Shown here: piece by piece, positions 1-6,057 of the stretch
Numbering within the stretch: the first letter of the stretch is position 1
Layout: every line of letters begins with the position of its first letter
Assembly: GCA_022706625.1 (NCBI GenBank)
Contig: JAKJCD010000106.1
Location: 1-6,057, forward strand
DNA length: 6,057 nucleotides
Direction of reading: 5' to 3'
From: Bacillota bacterium
GTDB taxonomy: Bacteria; Bacillota; Clostridia; Peptostreptococcales; Anaerovoracaceae
Notes under the pieces: model-generated
The model's input: the letters and a program-made list of their open reading frames with translations, nothing else
The model's database searches: none
What the model was told of the DNA's origin: nothing
Program-made: the position numbers and the translations under genes

Positions 1-1358
1 TCTTTGACATTTCCGATATAAAGAAGGTTGAGGAGGAACTCAGATATAACAGCGAGCATGACAGCTGGACGGGCTTGCATAATCGCCGTTACCTGGTAAA
101 TCGCCTTCACCATGATATAAAACAGAAGTACTCTGGAAAAAGCGCACTTGTATGTGTAAATCTGGGTGGGATGTATTCAATAAGCATGACTTACGGGTTC
201 CAGTATTACAGGGAGCTTATAAAAAAGACGGCTGAAGCCTTGAATTCCCACTGCAATGAAGACTGTTCCCTGTTTCATACATCAGAAAACCGTTTTATTT
301 TTTATGTGGAAAACTATAAATACAAGGACGAGCTGACAGGATTTTGCGAAGCAGTTTCAGCCACGCTGGAGTCACTGCTGGCTGTTGAAAGGATCAGCGG
401 CGGCATCGGAGTTGTTGAAATAAATGAAAGAAACGAACATGATCCGGAGCTGATTTTAAAAGATCTGCTTATTACATCCGAAAAAGCAATTGAGACTTTT
501 GACAGGGACTTTGGCCATTGTTTTTTCGATACGGATATGGAAGAGCATATAGTTCGTGAAGAGGGGATAAAGCAAGAGCTTGCGCAGGTTGCATCCGATG
601 AAGCGGCAGAGCAGCTGTTTATGCACTATCAACCGATATTGGACCTTAAAACGAGTGAATTATATGCTTTTGAGGCATTAGCCAGATTTAACAGCGTCAG
701 ATATGGTCCTGTGCTCCCTATGGAGTTCATCCCTTTGGCCGAAAAAACCAAACTTATCATTCCTCTCGGCGAAAAAATCATCGATCAGGTTTTCCGATTT
801 TTAAATAAGCTGAAAGAAAACGGATATGGATCAATCGGTATATCGATAAATATTTCTCCGGTGCAGCTTTTAAGGAAGGATTTTGTTGAAAACCTGTCCG
901 GAAAGATAAAAGAAATGCAGATAGATCCAAGGAATGTAGGTATTGAGATAACGGAATCCGTATTTGCTTCAAACTATCAGGAAATAAACAATATTTTAGG
1001 GCGGCTTAAAGATATGGGTATCAGAATAGGCATAGACGACTTCGGAACGGGGTATTCCTCTCTTGCCAGGGGAAGGGAGCTGAACATCAACTATCTTAAA
1101 ATCGATAAATACTTCATCGACAAACTTCTTATATTAAAAGACATTGAAGATTCTATAACCGGCGACATCATATCGATGACGCATAAGATGGGCCATCTTG
1201 CCATCGCCGAAGGGGTGGAGTACGAAAAGCAGAGAGAATACCTGAAAAAGTACGGATGCGACAGTATTCAGGGTTATCTTATAAGCAGACCTCTTGATGA
1301 AGAGGCGGCAATCGAATTTCTAAAAAAACAGACTTCAATTAAAAGCTCCGTCCCTTGA
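1..1358 (+). CDS. Cyclic-di-GMP phosphodiesterase with PAS-like end, degenerate GGDEF and intact EAL domain (5' partial)
   Basis: The gene enters from the left edge; the first full codon is at 3 and the frame is open throughout. A TTG at 75 could be read as a start, but it lies inside the opening GGDEF motif (DSWTGLHNRRYL), so it is not the real one. Residues before it (DISDIKKVEEELRY) resemble the end of a PAS/PAC segment. Numbering from 75, the GGDEF signature is replaced by SENRF (70-74), the metal-binding Asp and GH/GD positions are altered and no RxxD inhibitory site is seen, so cyclase activity is unlikely. The EAL domain (about 185-420) keeps E200 of FEALAR, N259, E291, D321-D322 of DDFGTG, K342, E379 and Q399, with spacing matching active family members. 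The inferred activity is hydrolysis of c-di-GMP to pGpG. The degenerate GGDEF may act as a regulatory or GTP-sensing module, as in some known relatives. The neighbouring gene is convergent and unrelated. The target process cannot be told from this fragment. Confidence 0.9.
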   Translation, partial: FDISDIKKVEEELRYNSEHDSWTGLHNRRYLVNRLHHDIKQKYSGKSALVCVNLGGMYSISMTYGFQYYRELIKKTAEALNSHCNEDCSLFHTSENRFIFYVENYKYKDELTGFCEAVSATLESLLAVERISGGIGVVEINERNEHDPELILKDLLITSEKAIETFDRDFGHCFFDTDMEEHIVREEGIKQELAQVASDEAAEQLFMHYQPILDLKTSELYAFEALARFNSVRYGPVLPMEFIPLAEKTKLIIPLGEKIIDQVFRFLNKLKENGYGSIGISINISPVQLLRKDFVENLSGKIKEMQIDPRNVGIEITESVFASNYQEINNILGRLKDMGIRIGIDDFGTGYSSLARGRELNINYLKIDKYFIDKLLILKDIEDSITGDIISMTHKMGHLAIAEGVEYEKQREYLKKYGCDSIQGYLISRPLDEEAAIEFLKKQTSIKSSVP

Positions 1359-1359
1359 T

Positions 1360-3321
1360 TCAAAGCCATATATCCGCATTCGCATCGCTGGGCATCTGCC
1401 AGTCGCTCCCGGGAGAAAGACTTACGGTACCCACTTTTGGGCTGTCGGGGGCGCAGGCGCGTTTGAATTGGAACGCGAAGAATCTCCTGTAAAAAACATT
1501 GAGCCAATTTTTAATAATATCTTCGGCGTAGTCATCGGCGAAGGTTTTTTTTGCGATTGCCAGCAGTTTGGCAGGGGAAGTGCCAAATCTGACCGTGTGG
1601 TACAGGAAGAAGTCGTGGAGCACGTAGGGCCCCACTTGGTCTTCTGTCTTTTGGGCAATCCCCCCGCTTTCATCAGGGGGCAGCAGCTCCGGAGAAACAG
1701 GAGTATCAAGAACACCCGTAACTGCGGTTGCCAGCTTCTTATTATCGCTGCAAAAGGATGGATCCTGATCGGGTCCCGTTAGAATGCAGTCGACAAACCA
1801 GCGCAGCATAGTACGGATGACGGTTTTTGGGATCCCGGCATTTACATTATACATGGACATATGATCGCCGTTGTAGGTGTTCCATCCCAAAGCCGCTTCC
1901 GACAGATCCCCGGTGCCTACTTGGATACCTCCCTCCATATTGGCGAGATCCATAAGTATTTGAGTCCGTTCTCTTGCCTGGACGTTTTCATAGACAGTGT
2001 TTTTCACCTCGGGGTCGTGGGCGATATCCCTGAAATGAATCAGCACGGCTTCATTTATAGGGATTTGGCGGATCTCGGTCCTCAAGGCTTCCATCATAGC
2101 CATAGCGTTGGAATAGGTCTTGTCCGTTGTGCCAAACCCGGGCATTGTAACTGTGATCACATCTTTTGCAGGCCTTTCTAAAGCCTTCATGGCCTGTACC
2201 GCAACCAGAAGAGCCAGGGTGGAGTCTAAGCCTCCGGAAATTCCCAGGACTGCTTTCTTGGATTTAGTATGGGAAAGGCGCCTGGCAAGGGCGGCGGATT
2301 GTATTTCAAAGGCTTCCCGGCAGTTCTCTTTAACAGTTACAGGATCATTCGGAATAAAGGGTGTTTTGGAATAGTTTCTTTGAAGTGGCGAATCGTATTT
2401 AAGAATAGGCAATGGCCTCAGGTCCACGCTGCGATAAGATGCCGGGCTAGCCAAATTCACAGAGCCTGGCGCTCCGGTTCTTTCGCTGATGATCCTTTCA
2501 TAGTCGATGTCGCTGATTACCAGCTTGCTTTCAAAGGATAGGGCGCAGTTCTCTTTAAGAAGCACACCGCTTTCGGCGGCCATACAATGGCCGCTGTATA
2601 CTCCCGAAGCTGTGGATTCAGAAACGCCCGCCGAAGCATATACATAACCGCAGAGGCAATCCCTGCTCTTTTGAAGTACCGAATACCGTCTGCGTGAAAC
2701 CGAACCGATCAGCGCCGGGCTTGCAGCAGTGTTGCAAATGATTTGGGCGCCTGCCAAACAGAGCTTTGCTCCCGGGGAAACCGGCGCCGACAGATCCTCG
2801 CCTGTTTCAATTCCAATGGTTACCCCGCTTTCAGGATCTTGAAAAATAATTCTCCCGAAAGGGATCTCGCAATCAAAAAGAGTTACGGTATCCCGTATCC
2901 TTTCGATTTCGGCACCGGAGGAAAATCGGCCGGCTCTCCTCTGGCCATCCATCCCACCGGAGGAGTATTTGGGAACGATTCCCTTGATAAGCCCATTCTG
3001 AAGCAGTATTGCACACTCTGCAAGAAAGTTGTCTATCCTCAGATATGTGCCTAATATAAGGGCCGCATTCATCTTTTTAGTGGCTAAGGCTATTTCATTT
3101 AAAGCATCCTTTTGGCTTTTATACAATACATCCTGGAAAAACAAATCTCCGCAGCTTGCGCCGGTTAAACACAATTCCGGAAATACTATGATGCCGGCGC
3201 CCTGAGCGTATGCTTTTTCGGCACAGCTAAGGATTTCGCCGCTATTGAATTCCGGATTCCCGACCTTCAAAACCGGGGATGCGGCGGCCACACGGATCAT
3301 TCCTATATTCGTTTTTGCCAT
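1360..3321 (-). CDS. nadE: NAD+ synthetase, two-domain (glutamine-dependent type) with a defective-looking glutaminase domain
   Basis: This cytoplasmic enzyme makes NAD+ from deamido-NAD+ and ATP, the last step of NAD biosynthesis. The product is 653 aa, normal for the two-domain class. Residues about 5-275 form a nitrilase-fold glutaminase domain. It has Glu49 (FPELCLTG) and Lys118 (GIVPK), but the nucleophile position reads IETGEDL with Gly174 instead of the usual EICEDLW cysteine. Residues about 320-625 form the synthetase domain with the PP-loop SGGLDS (362-367), PGFGTTDKTY, GTGDLSE (469-475) and WNTYNGDHMSMYNVNAGIPKT, all typical. The C-terminal tail (KVGTVSLSPGSDWQMPSD) is also typical. 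I chose the ATG at 3321 because AGGAG lies 7 nt upstream. A longer reading from 3378 would begin upstream of the predicted transcription start and adds 19 residues with no family resemblance. The synthetase is inferred to be active; glutamine use is doubtful. The gene is monocistronic as far as can be seen, divergent from yhaM and convergent with the EAL gene. Confidence 0.95.
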   Translation of the reverse strand: MAKTNIGMIRVAAASPVLKVGNPEFNSGEILSCAEKAYAQGAGIIVFPELCLTGASCGDLFFQDVLYKSQKDALNEIALATKKMNAALILGTYLRIDNFLAECAILLQNGLIKGIVPKYSSGGMDGQRRAGRFSSGAEIERIRDTVTLFDCEIPFGRIIFQDPESGVTIGIETGEDLSAPVSPGAKLCLAGAQIICNTAASPALIGSVSRRRYSVLQKSRDCLCGYVYASAGVSESTASGVYSGHCMAAESGVLLKENCALSFESKLVISDIDYERIISERTGAPGSVNLASPASYRSVDLRPLPILKYDSPLQRNYSKTPFIPNDPVTVKENCREAFEIQSAALARRLSHTKSKKAVLGISGGLDSTLALLVAVQAMKALERPAKDVITVTMPGFGTTDKTYSNAMAMMEALRTEIRQIPINEAVLIHFRDIAHDPEVKNTVYENVQARERTQILMDLANMEGGIQVGTGDLSEAALGWNTYNGDHMSMYNVNAGIPKTVIRTMLRWFVDCILTGPDQDPSFCSDNKKLATAVTGVLDTPVSPELLPPDESGGIAQKTEDQVGPYVLHDFFLYHTVRFGTSPAKLLAIAKKTFADDYAEDIIKNWLNVFYRRFFAFQFKRACAPDSPKVGTVSLSPGSDWQMPSDANADIWL

Positions 3322-3328
3322 TATAATT

Positions 3329-3333
3329 CTCCT
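3329..3333 (-). promoter_or_regulatory. Ribosome binding site of nadE
   Basis: AGGAG on the minus strand lies 7 nt before the ATG ending at 3321. It decides the nadE start, because the upstream in-frame ATG at 3378 is preceded by no comparable site. Confidence 0.85.
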
Positions 3334-3362
3334 AAACATTTTTACTGCAGCGAATGCGGTAT

Positions 3363-3375
3363 GTATATTATATAC
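3363..3375. repeat. 13-bp palindrome over the nadE -10 box, possible operator
   Basis: GTATAT-T-ATATAC is a perfect inverted repeat with a one-base centre, and it covers the whole -10 hexamer of the nadE promoter. A repressor bound here would block nadE transcription. NAD genes in Gram-positive bacteria are often controlled by regulators such as NiaR, but I cannot match this to a known site. The AT-rich composition makes chance palindromes likely. Confidence 0.3.
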
Positions 3376-3395
3376 CATAATGCTTCTTATGATAA
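3367..3395 (-). promoter_or_regulatory. Sigma-A-type promoter of nadE
   Basis: On the minus strand, TTATCA (3390-3395, 4 of 6 to the -35 consensus) is followed after 17 nt by a perfect TATAAT (3367-3372). The expected transcription start is near 3360, giving a leader of about 39 nt to the ATG at 3321. The -10 box lies within a 13-bp palindrome (3363-3375). Assignment is by consensus only. Confidence 0.65.
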
Positions 3396-3477
3396 TATGT
3401 CGGACACCAAATTTATCCGTGTATCGCCCGATGATTTTTAATCAATGTATTTACATATATGTAGTAATATGGTATAT
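3370..3477. repeat. Inverted pair of TATGGTATAT elements in the divergent promoter region
   Basis: The 10-mer TATGGTATAT occurs at 3468-3477 on the plus strand and as its reverse complement at 3370-3379. Extending outwards gives 11 of 12 matching bases. Each copy leads into the -10 region of one of the two divergent promoters, so the similarity may simply reflect shared extended -10 sequence (TGG plus TATAT), or it may mark a common regulatory site. Confidence 0.4.
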
Positions 3478-3478
3478 T
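3450..3478 (+). promoter_or_regulatory. Sigma-A-type promoter, upstream promoter for the yhaM-cca-recD2 cluster
   Basis: TTTACA (3450-3455, 5 of 6 to consensus) and TATATT (3473-3478, 5 of 6) are 17 nt apart, and a TGG directly before the -10 supplies an extended -10 element. The start site would be near 3485, giving a leader of about 109 nt before yhaM. The 12-bp palindrome TACATATATGTA (3452-3463) overlaps the -35 box and could be an operator. Confidence 0.6.
3452..3463. repeat. 12-bp palindrome over the -35 box of the rightward promoter
   Basis: TACATATATGTA is a perfect palindrome overlapping the TTTACA -35 element at 3450-3455. It could be an operator half of the divergent control region, or a chance product of AT-rich sequence. 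Confidence 0.3.
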
Positions 3479-3531
3479 TAAGCGGAGACATGAAAAACGG
3501 AAAAGTCGATTATAATTAGTATCCTATTCTA

Positions 3532-3540
3532 TGTTATAAT
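3532..3540 (+). promoter_or_regulatory. Possible second promoter for yhaM (extended -10)
   Basis: TGT followed by a perfect TATAAT (3535-3540) makes an extended -10 element, but no good -35 hexamer lies 16-18 nt upstream. Transcription would start near 3547, leaving a leader of about 47 nt. Another TATAAT at 3511-3516 lacks both a TGn and a correctly spaced -35. It is weaker than the 3450-3478 promoter on spacing criteria. Confidence 0.45.
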
Positions 3541-3580
3541 GATTTCACCGCATTAAATAGAAGCCGGTTAGTACGGAAAG

Positions 3581-3586
3581 AGAGGG
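3581..3586 (+). promoter_or_regulatory. Ribosome binding site of yhaM
   Basis: AGAGGG ends 7 nt before the ATG at 3594; its GAGG core is 8 nt away. It is a moderate match to the Shine-Dalgarno consensus and supports this start. Confidence 0.6.
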
Positions 3587-3593
3587 CAAAATT

Positions 3594-4550
3594 ATGAAGG
3601 AACACTACGTCAGCCTGCTGACAACCGATGAGGAGATACAGGATTTTTTCATGGTCAAGAATATTGCGGTTAAATTAGGTTCCAACAAAAAGCAGTATCT
3701 GGATCTGCTTTTGGGAGACAACACGGGGGAAATAACGGGAAAAAAGTGGGATGTAGCCGATACTGAACTGCCGTCGCTGAACGAGATCGGTATCGGAGAA
3801 GTGGTCAAAGTCAAGGCTCAGGTCAACGAATGGAACGGTTTTAAACAGCTTAAGGTGTTGAAGATACGAAAAGCCGTTGACCAGGATAATGTGGAGATCG
3901 GTGACTTTATCCGCACTGCCCCGGAAAAGTCCGAAGATATGTTCGCTTTTCTTCAAGATGCGGTAGCCGCCATGAACGACAAGGAGCTCAAGGCCCTTTG
4001 CACCAGGGTTCTCGAAGACAACAAGGAGAAGCTTCTTTATTATCCGGCGGCGGTCAAAAACCACCATGCGGAAATGGGAGGGCTGCTTTATCATATGAAA
4101 CGCATGATCGCAATGGGAGAGCGTTATTGCGAAGTCTATACGAAGCTGAACAGGGATCTTATCGTAACCGGCGTTATTATTCATGATATTGAAAAGCTCA
4201 ATGAGATAGATGCAGACGAAACAGGCATAGCTTCGGGATATTCTTTTGAAGGACAGCTTCTCGGACATTTGGTCCAGGGGGTAAAAACCATCGACCGGCT
4301 TGCGGAGGAGCTTTGCATAGGACGGGAGAAAGCTGTGATGCTGGAGCATATGATACTGACTCATCATTACGAGCCGGAATACGGGAGTCCGAAAAAACCT
4401 CTTTTCCCTGAGGCGGAGATCCTGCACTACCTGGACATCGTAGATGCCAGAATGTACGATATGGAAGAAGCTTTGTTCGGAACCAGACCCGGAGAGTTTT
4501 CGGAAAAAGTCTGGACTTTGGATAACAGAAGGCTGTATAAACCACTATAG
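3594..4550 (+). CDS. yhaM: 3'-5' exoribonuclease of the YhaM family (OB fold plus HD domain)
   Basis: YhaM enzymes are cytoplasmic, metal-dependent 3'-5' exoribonucleases, known in Bacillus and relatives to trim short single-stranded tails from RNA ends. The 318-aa product matches the family's usual length of about 314. Residues about 10-100 read as an OB-fold nucleic-acid-binding domain (KKQYLDLLLGDNTGEITGKKWDV). Residues about 150-300 form the HD hydrolase domain, with H157-H158 and H167 in NHHAEMGGLLYHM, the metal-binding H197-D198 pair in IIHDIEKL, HMILTHH and the late LHYLDIVDARM motif carrying an Asp. The usual HDIGK is HDIEK here, a change beside the metal ligands but not in them. It is the first gene of a rightward cluster. 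Its TAG stop (4548-4550) overlaps the purine-rich ribosome binding site of cca, so the two are probably co-transcribed. No frame disruption is seen. Confidence 0.9.
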   Translation: MKEHYVSLLTTDEEIQDFFMVKNIAVKLGSNKKQYLDLLLGDNTGEITGKKWDVADTELPSLNEIGIGEVVKVKAQVNEWNGFKQLKVLKIRKAVDQDNVEIGDFIRTAPEKSEDMFAFLQDAVAAMNDKELKALCTRVLEDNKEKLLYYPAAVKNHHAEMGGLLYHMKRMIAMGERYCEVYTKLNRDLIVTGVIIHDIEKLNEIDADETGIASGYSFEGQLLGHLVQGVKTIDRLAEELCIGREKAVMLEHMILTHHYEPEYGSPKKPLFPEAEILHYLDIVDARMYDMEEALFGTRPGEFSEKVWTLDNRRLYKPL

Positions 4551-4555
4551 AGGAG
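4551..4555 (+). promoter_or_regulatory. Ribosome binding site of cca, abutting the yhaM stop
   Basis: AGGAG follows the yhaM TAG directly. It is 3 nt from the ATG at 4559 but 9 nt from the ATG at 4565, which favours 4565 as the cca start. The overlapping GAGG at 4550-4553 would be 5 nt from 4559, so the choice is not absolute. Confidence 0.7.
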
Positions 4556-4564
4556 AAAATGTCC

Positions 4565-5863
4565 ATGCTTAGACTTCCAAAGGAAATATCAAAGATAATG
4601 AAGACCATCGAAAAGGACGGGCATCAAATATACGTTGTGGGAGGAAGCCTCAGGGATATGCTGCTGGGCATGGAACCCGAAGATTGGGACCTGGCAGGCA
4701 ATGCCCCGTCGCAACGAGTGTCTGAACTCTTCAAAAAGTCCGATGATGAGGGCGAAGATGCCGTGAACGACAGCGGTGAGAAATTCGGAGTGGCCCGGGT
4801 TAAAGAAGGCGATCTGACAGTGGAAATCGCTGCTATGAGAATCGACGGACACTATACCGACCACAGGCGTCCGGATGAAGTGGCCTTCACCGATAAGATC
4901 GAAGAGGATCTGGCACGCAGGGACTTTACTGTCAACGGCATGGCTTTTCACCCGCAGAAGGGGATCACAGATCCATACGGAGGGCAGAAGGATCTGAAAG
5001 ACCGCCTGATCCGTACCATCGGCGATCCTGAAAAAAGATTTGCCGAAGACCCGCTGCGCATCCTTCGGGGGATAAGGCTGGCAGGTCAATTGGATTTTGA
5101 TTTGCATATGGATACCTTTACGGCGATGCAAAAGACCGCATGCCTGCTTGAAAAGATCAGCATGGACAGGAGAAGAACGGAATTTGAAAGGCTGCTGACC
5201 ACGAAAAATACCGGAAAAGCCCTGAGGATAGCTACTTCCTCCGGTGTTTTGAACGCTCTCTTCAACGATTGCTATCCGCCTAAAGGCAGGATGGACAACG
5301 GAGATCTTGAAGCCCTTATTCAGAATATCGACCGCTCAAGAAATGATGCAGATCTTCGTCTCGCACTGCTTCTTTTATGCTTTGAAAAACGTAAAGCCAT
5401 GAAAGCTATCGACGAACTGAGGCTGACAAAGGAAAGGGCAAGGATGCAGAAAGCCGCACAGAACCTCCTGATGGATCTTCATTTTTCTATTGATAAGTAT
5501 TCGCTCAAGAGGTTCATATATCTTAACGGAGAGGATATTTACATGTTCCTTTCGGATATATGCAAACAGCAGCGGGAAGTATACGATACCTCCGGGTCCC
5601 GCATTGAAAGCCGATATTATATCCTTGATGATATAAAGAAAAACAGGGAGCCGATCTTTTTAGAGGATCTTGCCATCAGCGGCAGAGACCTTATCGAAGC
5701 CGGGATCGCGGAAGGCGAAAAAGTGGGAGAGATGCTGAGCATGCTTGTTGATGTGGTCCACAGATTCCCGGGGCTTAATACCAAGCCGAAACTGCTGAAA
5801 AAAGCAAAAGCACTGAAGAACCCCATACGAGCAAAGTTCCGCAATATATACTTAGTAAAATAA
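4565..5863 (+). CDS. cca: CCA-adding enzyme (tRNA nucleotidyltransferase, class II)
   Basis: This enzyme adds or repairs the 3' CCA end of tRNAs from CTP and ATP without a nucleic-acid template. The product is 432 aa from the ATG at 4565 (434 aa if the ATG at 4559 is used). Numbering from 4565, the N-terminal nucleotidyltransferase core has VVGGSLRD (about 25-31), the metal-binding D40-W-D42 pair, the flexible-loop region IDGHYTDHRRPDEV, RRDFTVNGMA (from 118) and the nucleotide-selecting EDPLR (E161, D162, R165) inside EDPLRILRGIRLAGQLDF. The presence of the flexible loop argues for full CCA addition rather than CC addition only. The C-terminal DLAISGRDLIEAGIAEGEKVGEML stretch is the typical tRNA-binding tail. 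The middle region (RLALLLLCFEKRK) sits where HD-containing relatives carry HDIGK, but no HD pair is present, so this is the short HD-less form. Poly(A) polymerase is the main alternative and cannot be wholly excluded by motif reading. It is the second gene of the cluster, 14 nt after yhaM and 6 nt before recD2. Confidence 0.9.
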   Translation: MLRLPKEISKIMKTIEKDGHQIYVVGGSLRDMLLGMEPEDWDLAGNAPSQRVSELFKKSDDEGEDAVNDSGEKFGVARVKEGDLTVEIAAMRIDGHYTDHRRPDEVAFTDKIEEDLARRDFTVNGMAFHPQKGITDPYGGQKDLKDRLIRTIGDPEKRFAEDPLRILRGIRLAGQLDFDLHMDTFTAMQKTACLLEKISMDRRRTEFERLLTTKNTGKALRIATSSGVLNALFNDCYPPKGRMDNGDLEALIQNIDRSRNDADLRLALLLLCFEKRKAMKAIDELRLTKERARMQKAAQNLLMDLHFSIDKYSLKRFIYLNGEDIYMFLSDICKQQREVYDTSGSRIESRYYILDDIKKNREPIFLEDLAISGRDLIEAGIAEGEKVGEMLSMLVDVVHRFPGLNTKPKLLKKAKALKNPIRAKFRNIYLVK

Positions 5864-5869
5864 GCGATT

Positions 5870-6057
5870 ATGGAAGAAAAAAAAGGGACATTATCTGATA
5901 TCATTTATCATAACCAAGGCAACGGATACACCATCGCCGTGATCGAAAACGAGGAAGCCGAAGAGCAGTTCACCGCCGTCGGTTATCTTAACAACCCTGA
6001 TAAAGGCAGGGAATACAGTTTCAGAGGCGATTGGAAAAACCACCCGACCTACGGAGA
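5870..6057 (+). CDS. recD2: RecD2-type (RecD/TraA family) ATP-dependent DNA helicase, N-terminus only (3' partial)
   Basis: Sixty-two full codons are visible before the right edge. The sequence (SDIIYHNQGNGYTIAVIE, FTAVGYL, YSFRGDWKNHPTYGE) matches the N-terminal OB-like domain that opens RecD2 helicases (YrrC in Bacillus): a stretch ending in GYT, then FTAVG, then a G-W-HP-YG series. The family are 5'-3' DNA helicases acting in DNA repair and replication-fork maintenance without RecBC. The Walker motifs lie beyond the window, so the helicase domain is inferred from family membership. The ATG at 5870 is the first possible usual start, because the cca stop TAA at 5861-5863 is in the same frame, two codons earlier. 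No clear Shine-Dalgarno sequence precedes it, which suggests translational coupling to cca. Confidence 0.8.
   Translation, partial: MEEKKGTLSDIIYHNQGNGYTIAVIENEEAEEQFTAVGYLNNPDKGREYSFRGDWKNHPTYG

Noticed and set aside
1322..1328. Run of seven A (T on the minus strand) just past the nadE stop as a possible nadE terminator
   Set aside because: Only a weak 4-bp stem with a mismatch-prone surround precedes it; not enough for an intrinsic terminator call.
1660..1680. Inverted repeat of C and G runs (CCCCC/GGGGG) that could form a hairpin
   Set aside because: It encodes the conserved PPDESGG stretch of NadE, lacks a T tract, and is explained by coding.
3490..3519. A nine-codon open frame (MKNGKVDYN) in the yhaM leader that might be a leader peptide
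   Set aside because: The GGAG before it is only 2 nt from the ATG and the predicted transcript begins almost at the same place; no attenuator hairpin pair was seen.
3675..4427. A 250-codon open frame on the minus strand, antisense to yhaM
   Set aside because: It fully overlaps a well-supported conserved gene, its translation resembles no family I recognise, and codon bias of the sense gene readily creates such shadow frames.
4589..5131. A 180-codon open frame on the minus strand within cca
   Set aside because: It lies opposite the conserved catalytic core of cca and shows no recognisable motif; treated as a shadow.
5877..5884. Run of eight A near the start of recD2 as a slippage or phase-variation site
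   Set aside because: It encodes ordinary Glu-Lys-Lys codons in a lysine-rich start; a run of eight A is common in such genomes and no regulatory role is supported.
1..6057. Search for a novel multi-gene system (defence, mobile or biosynthetic)
   Set aside because: All sizeable genes belong to known housekeeping or signalling families, and no repeats, integrase, transposase or unfamiliar gene cluster was found.

Overview
The window looks like ordinary chromosomal DNA of a low-to-moderate GC Gram-positive bacterium, most likely an anaerobic member of the Clostridia. Supporting signs are strong AGGAG-type ribosome binding sites, AT-rich intergenic DNA with sigma-A-like promoters, a YhaM-type exoribonuclease, a class II CCA-adding enzyme and a RecD2-type helicase. 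The genus cannot be fixed from the sequence alone. No RNA genes, CRISPR array, insertion sequence or phage gene was seen.

Layout. (i) Positions 1-1358, + strand: the 3' portion of a cyclic-di-GMP signalling protein. The end of a PAS-like segment is followed by a degenerate GGDEF domain and an EAL phosphodiesterase domain with all expected catalytic residues. (ii) Positions 1360-3321, - strand: a full-length two-domain NAD+ synthetase (NadE), convergent with the first gene and separated from it by one base. (iii) Positions 3322-3593: a divergent promoter region. It has a good sigma-A-type promoter for nadE, at least one strong promoter reading rightwards, and short palindromes overlapping these boxes. 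(iv) Positions 3594-6057, + strand: a tight cluster of yhaM (3'-5' exoribonuclease), cca (tRNA CCA-adding enzyme) and the start of recD2 (DNA helicase), which runs off the right edge. The cluster concerns nucleic-acid processing and repair and is probably one transcript.

The most unusual observation is in NadE. The position of the glutaminase (nitrilase-fold) nucleophilic cysteine is glycine, and a nearby conserved glutamate-bearing segment is rewritten, while the ATP-dependent synthetase domain is intact. The enzyme may therefore depend on free ammonia, or on ammonia from elsewhere, despite its two-domain architecture. A parallel case is the c-di-GMP protein, where the cyclase-like domain is degenerate but the phosphodiesterase domain is intact. 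I see no convincing new multi-gene system here.
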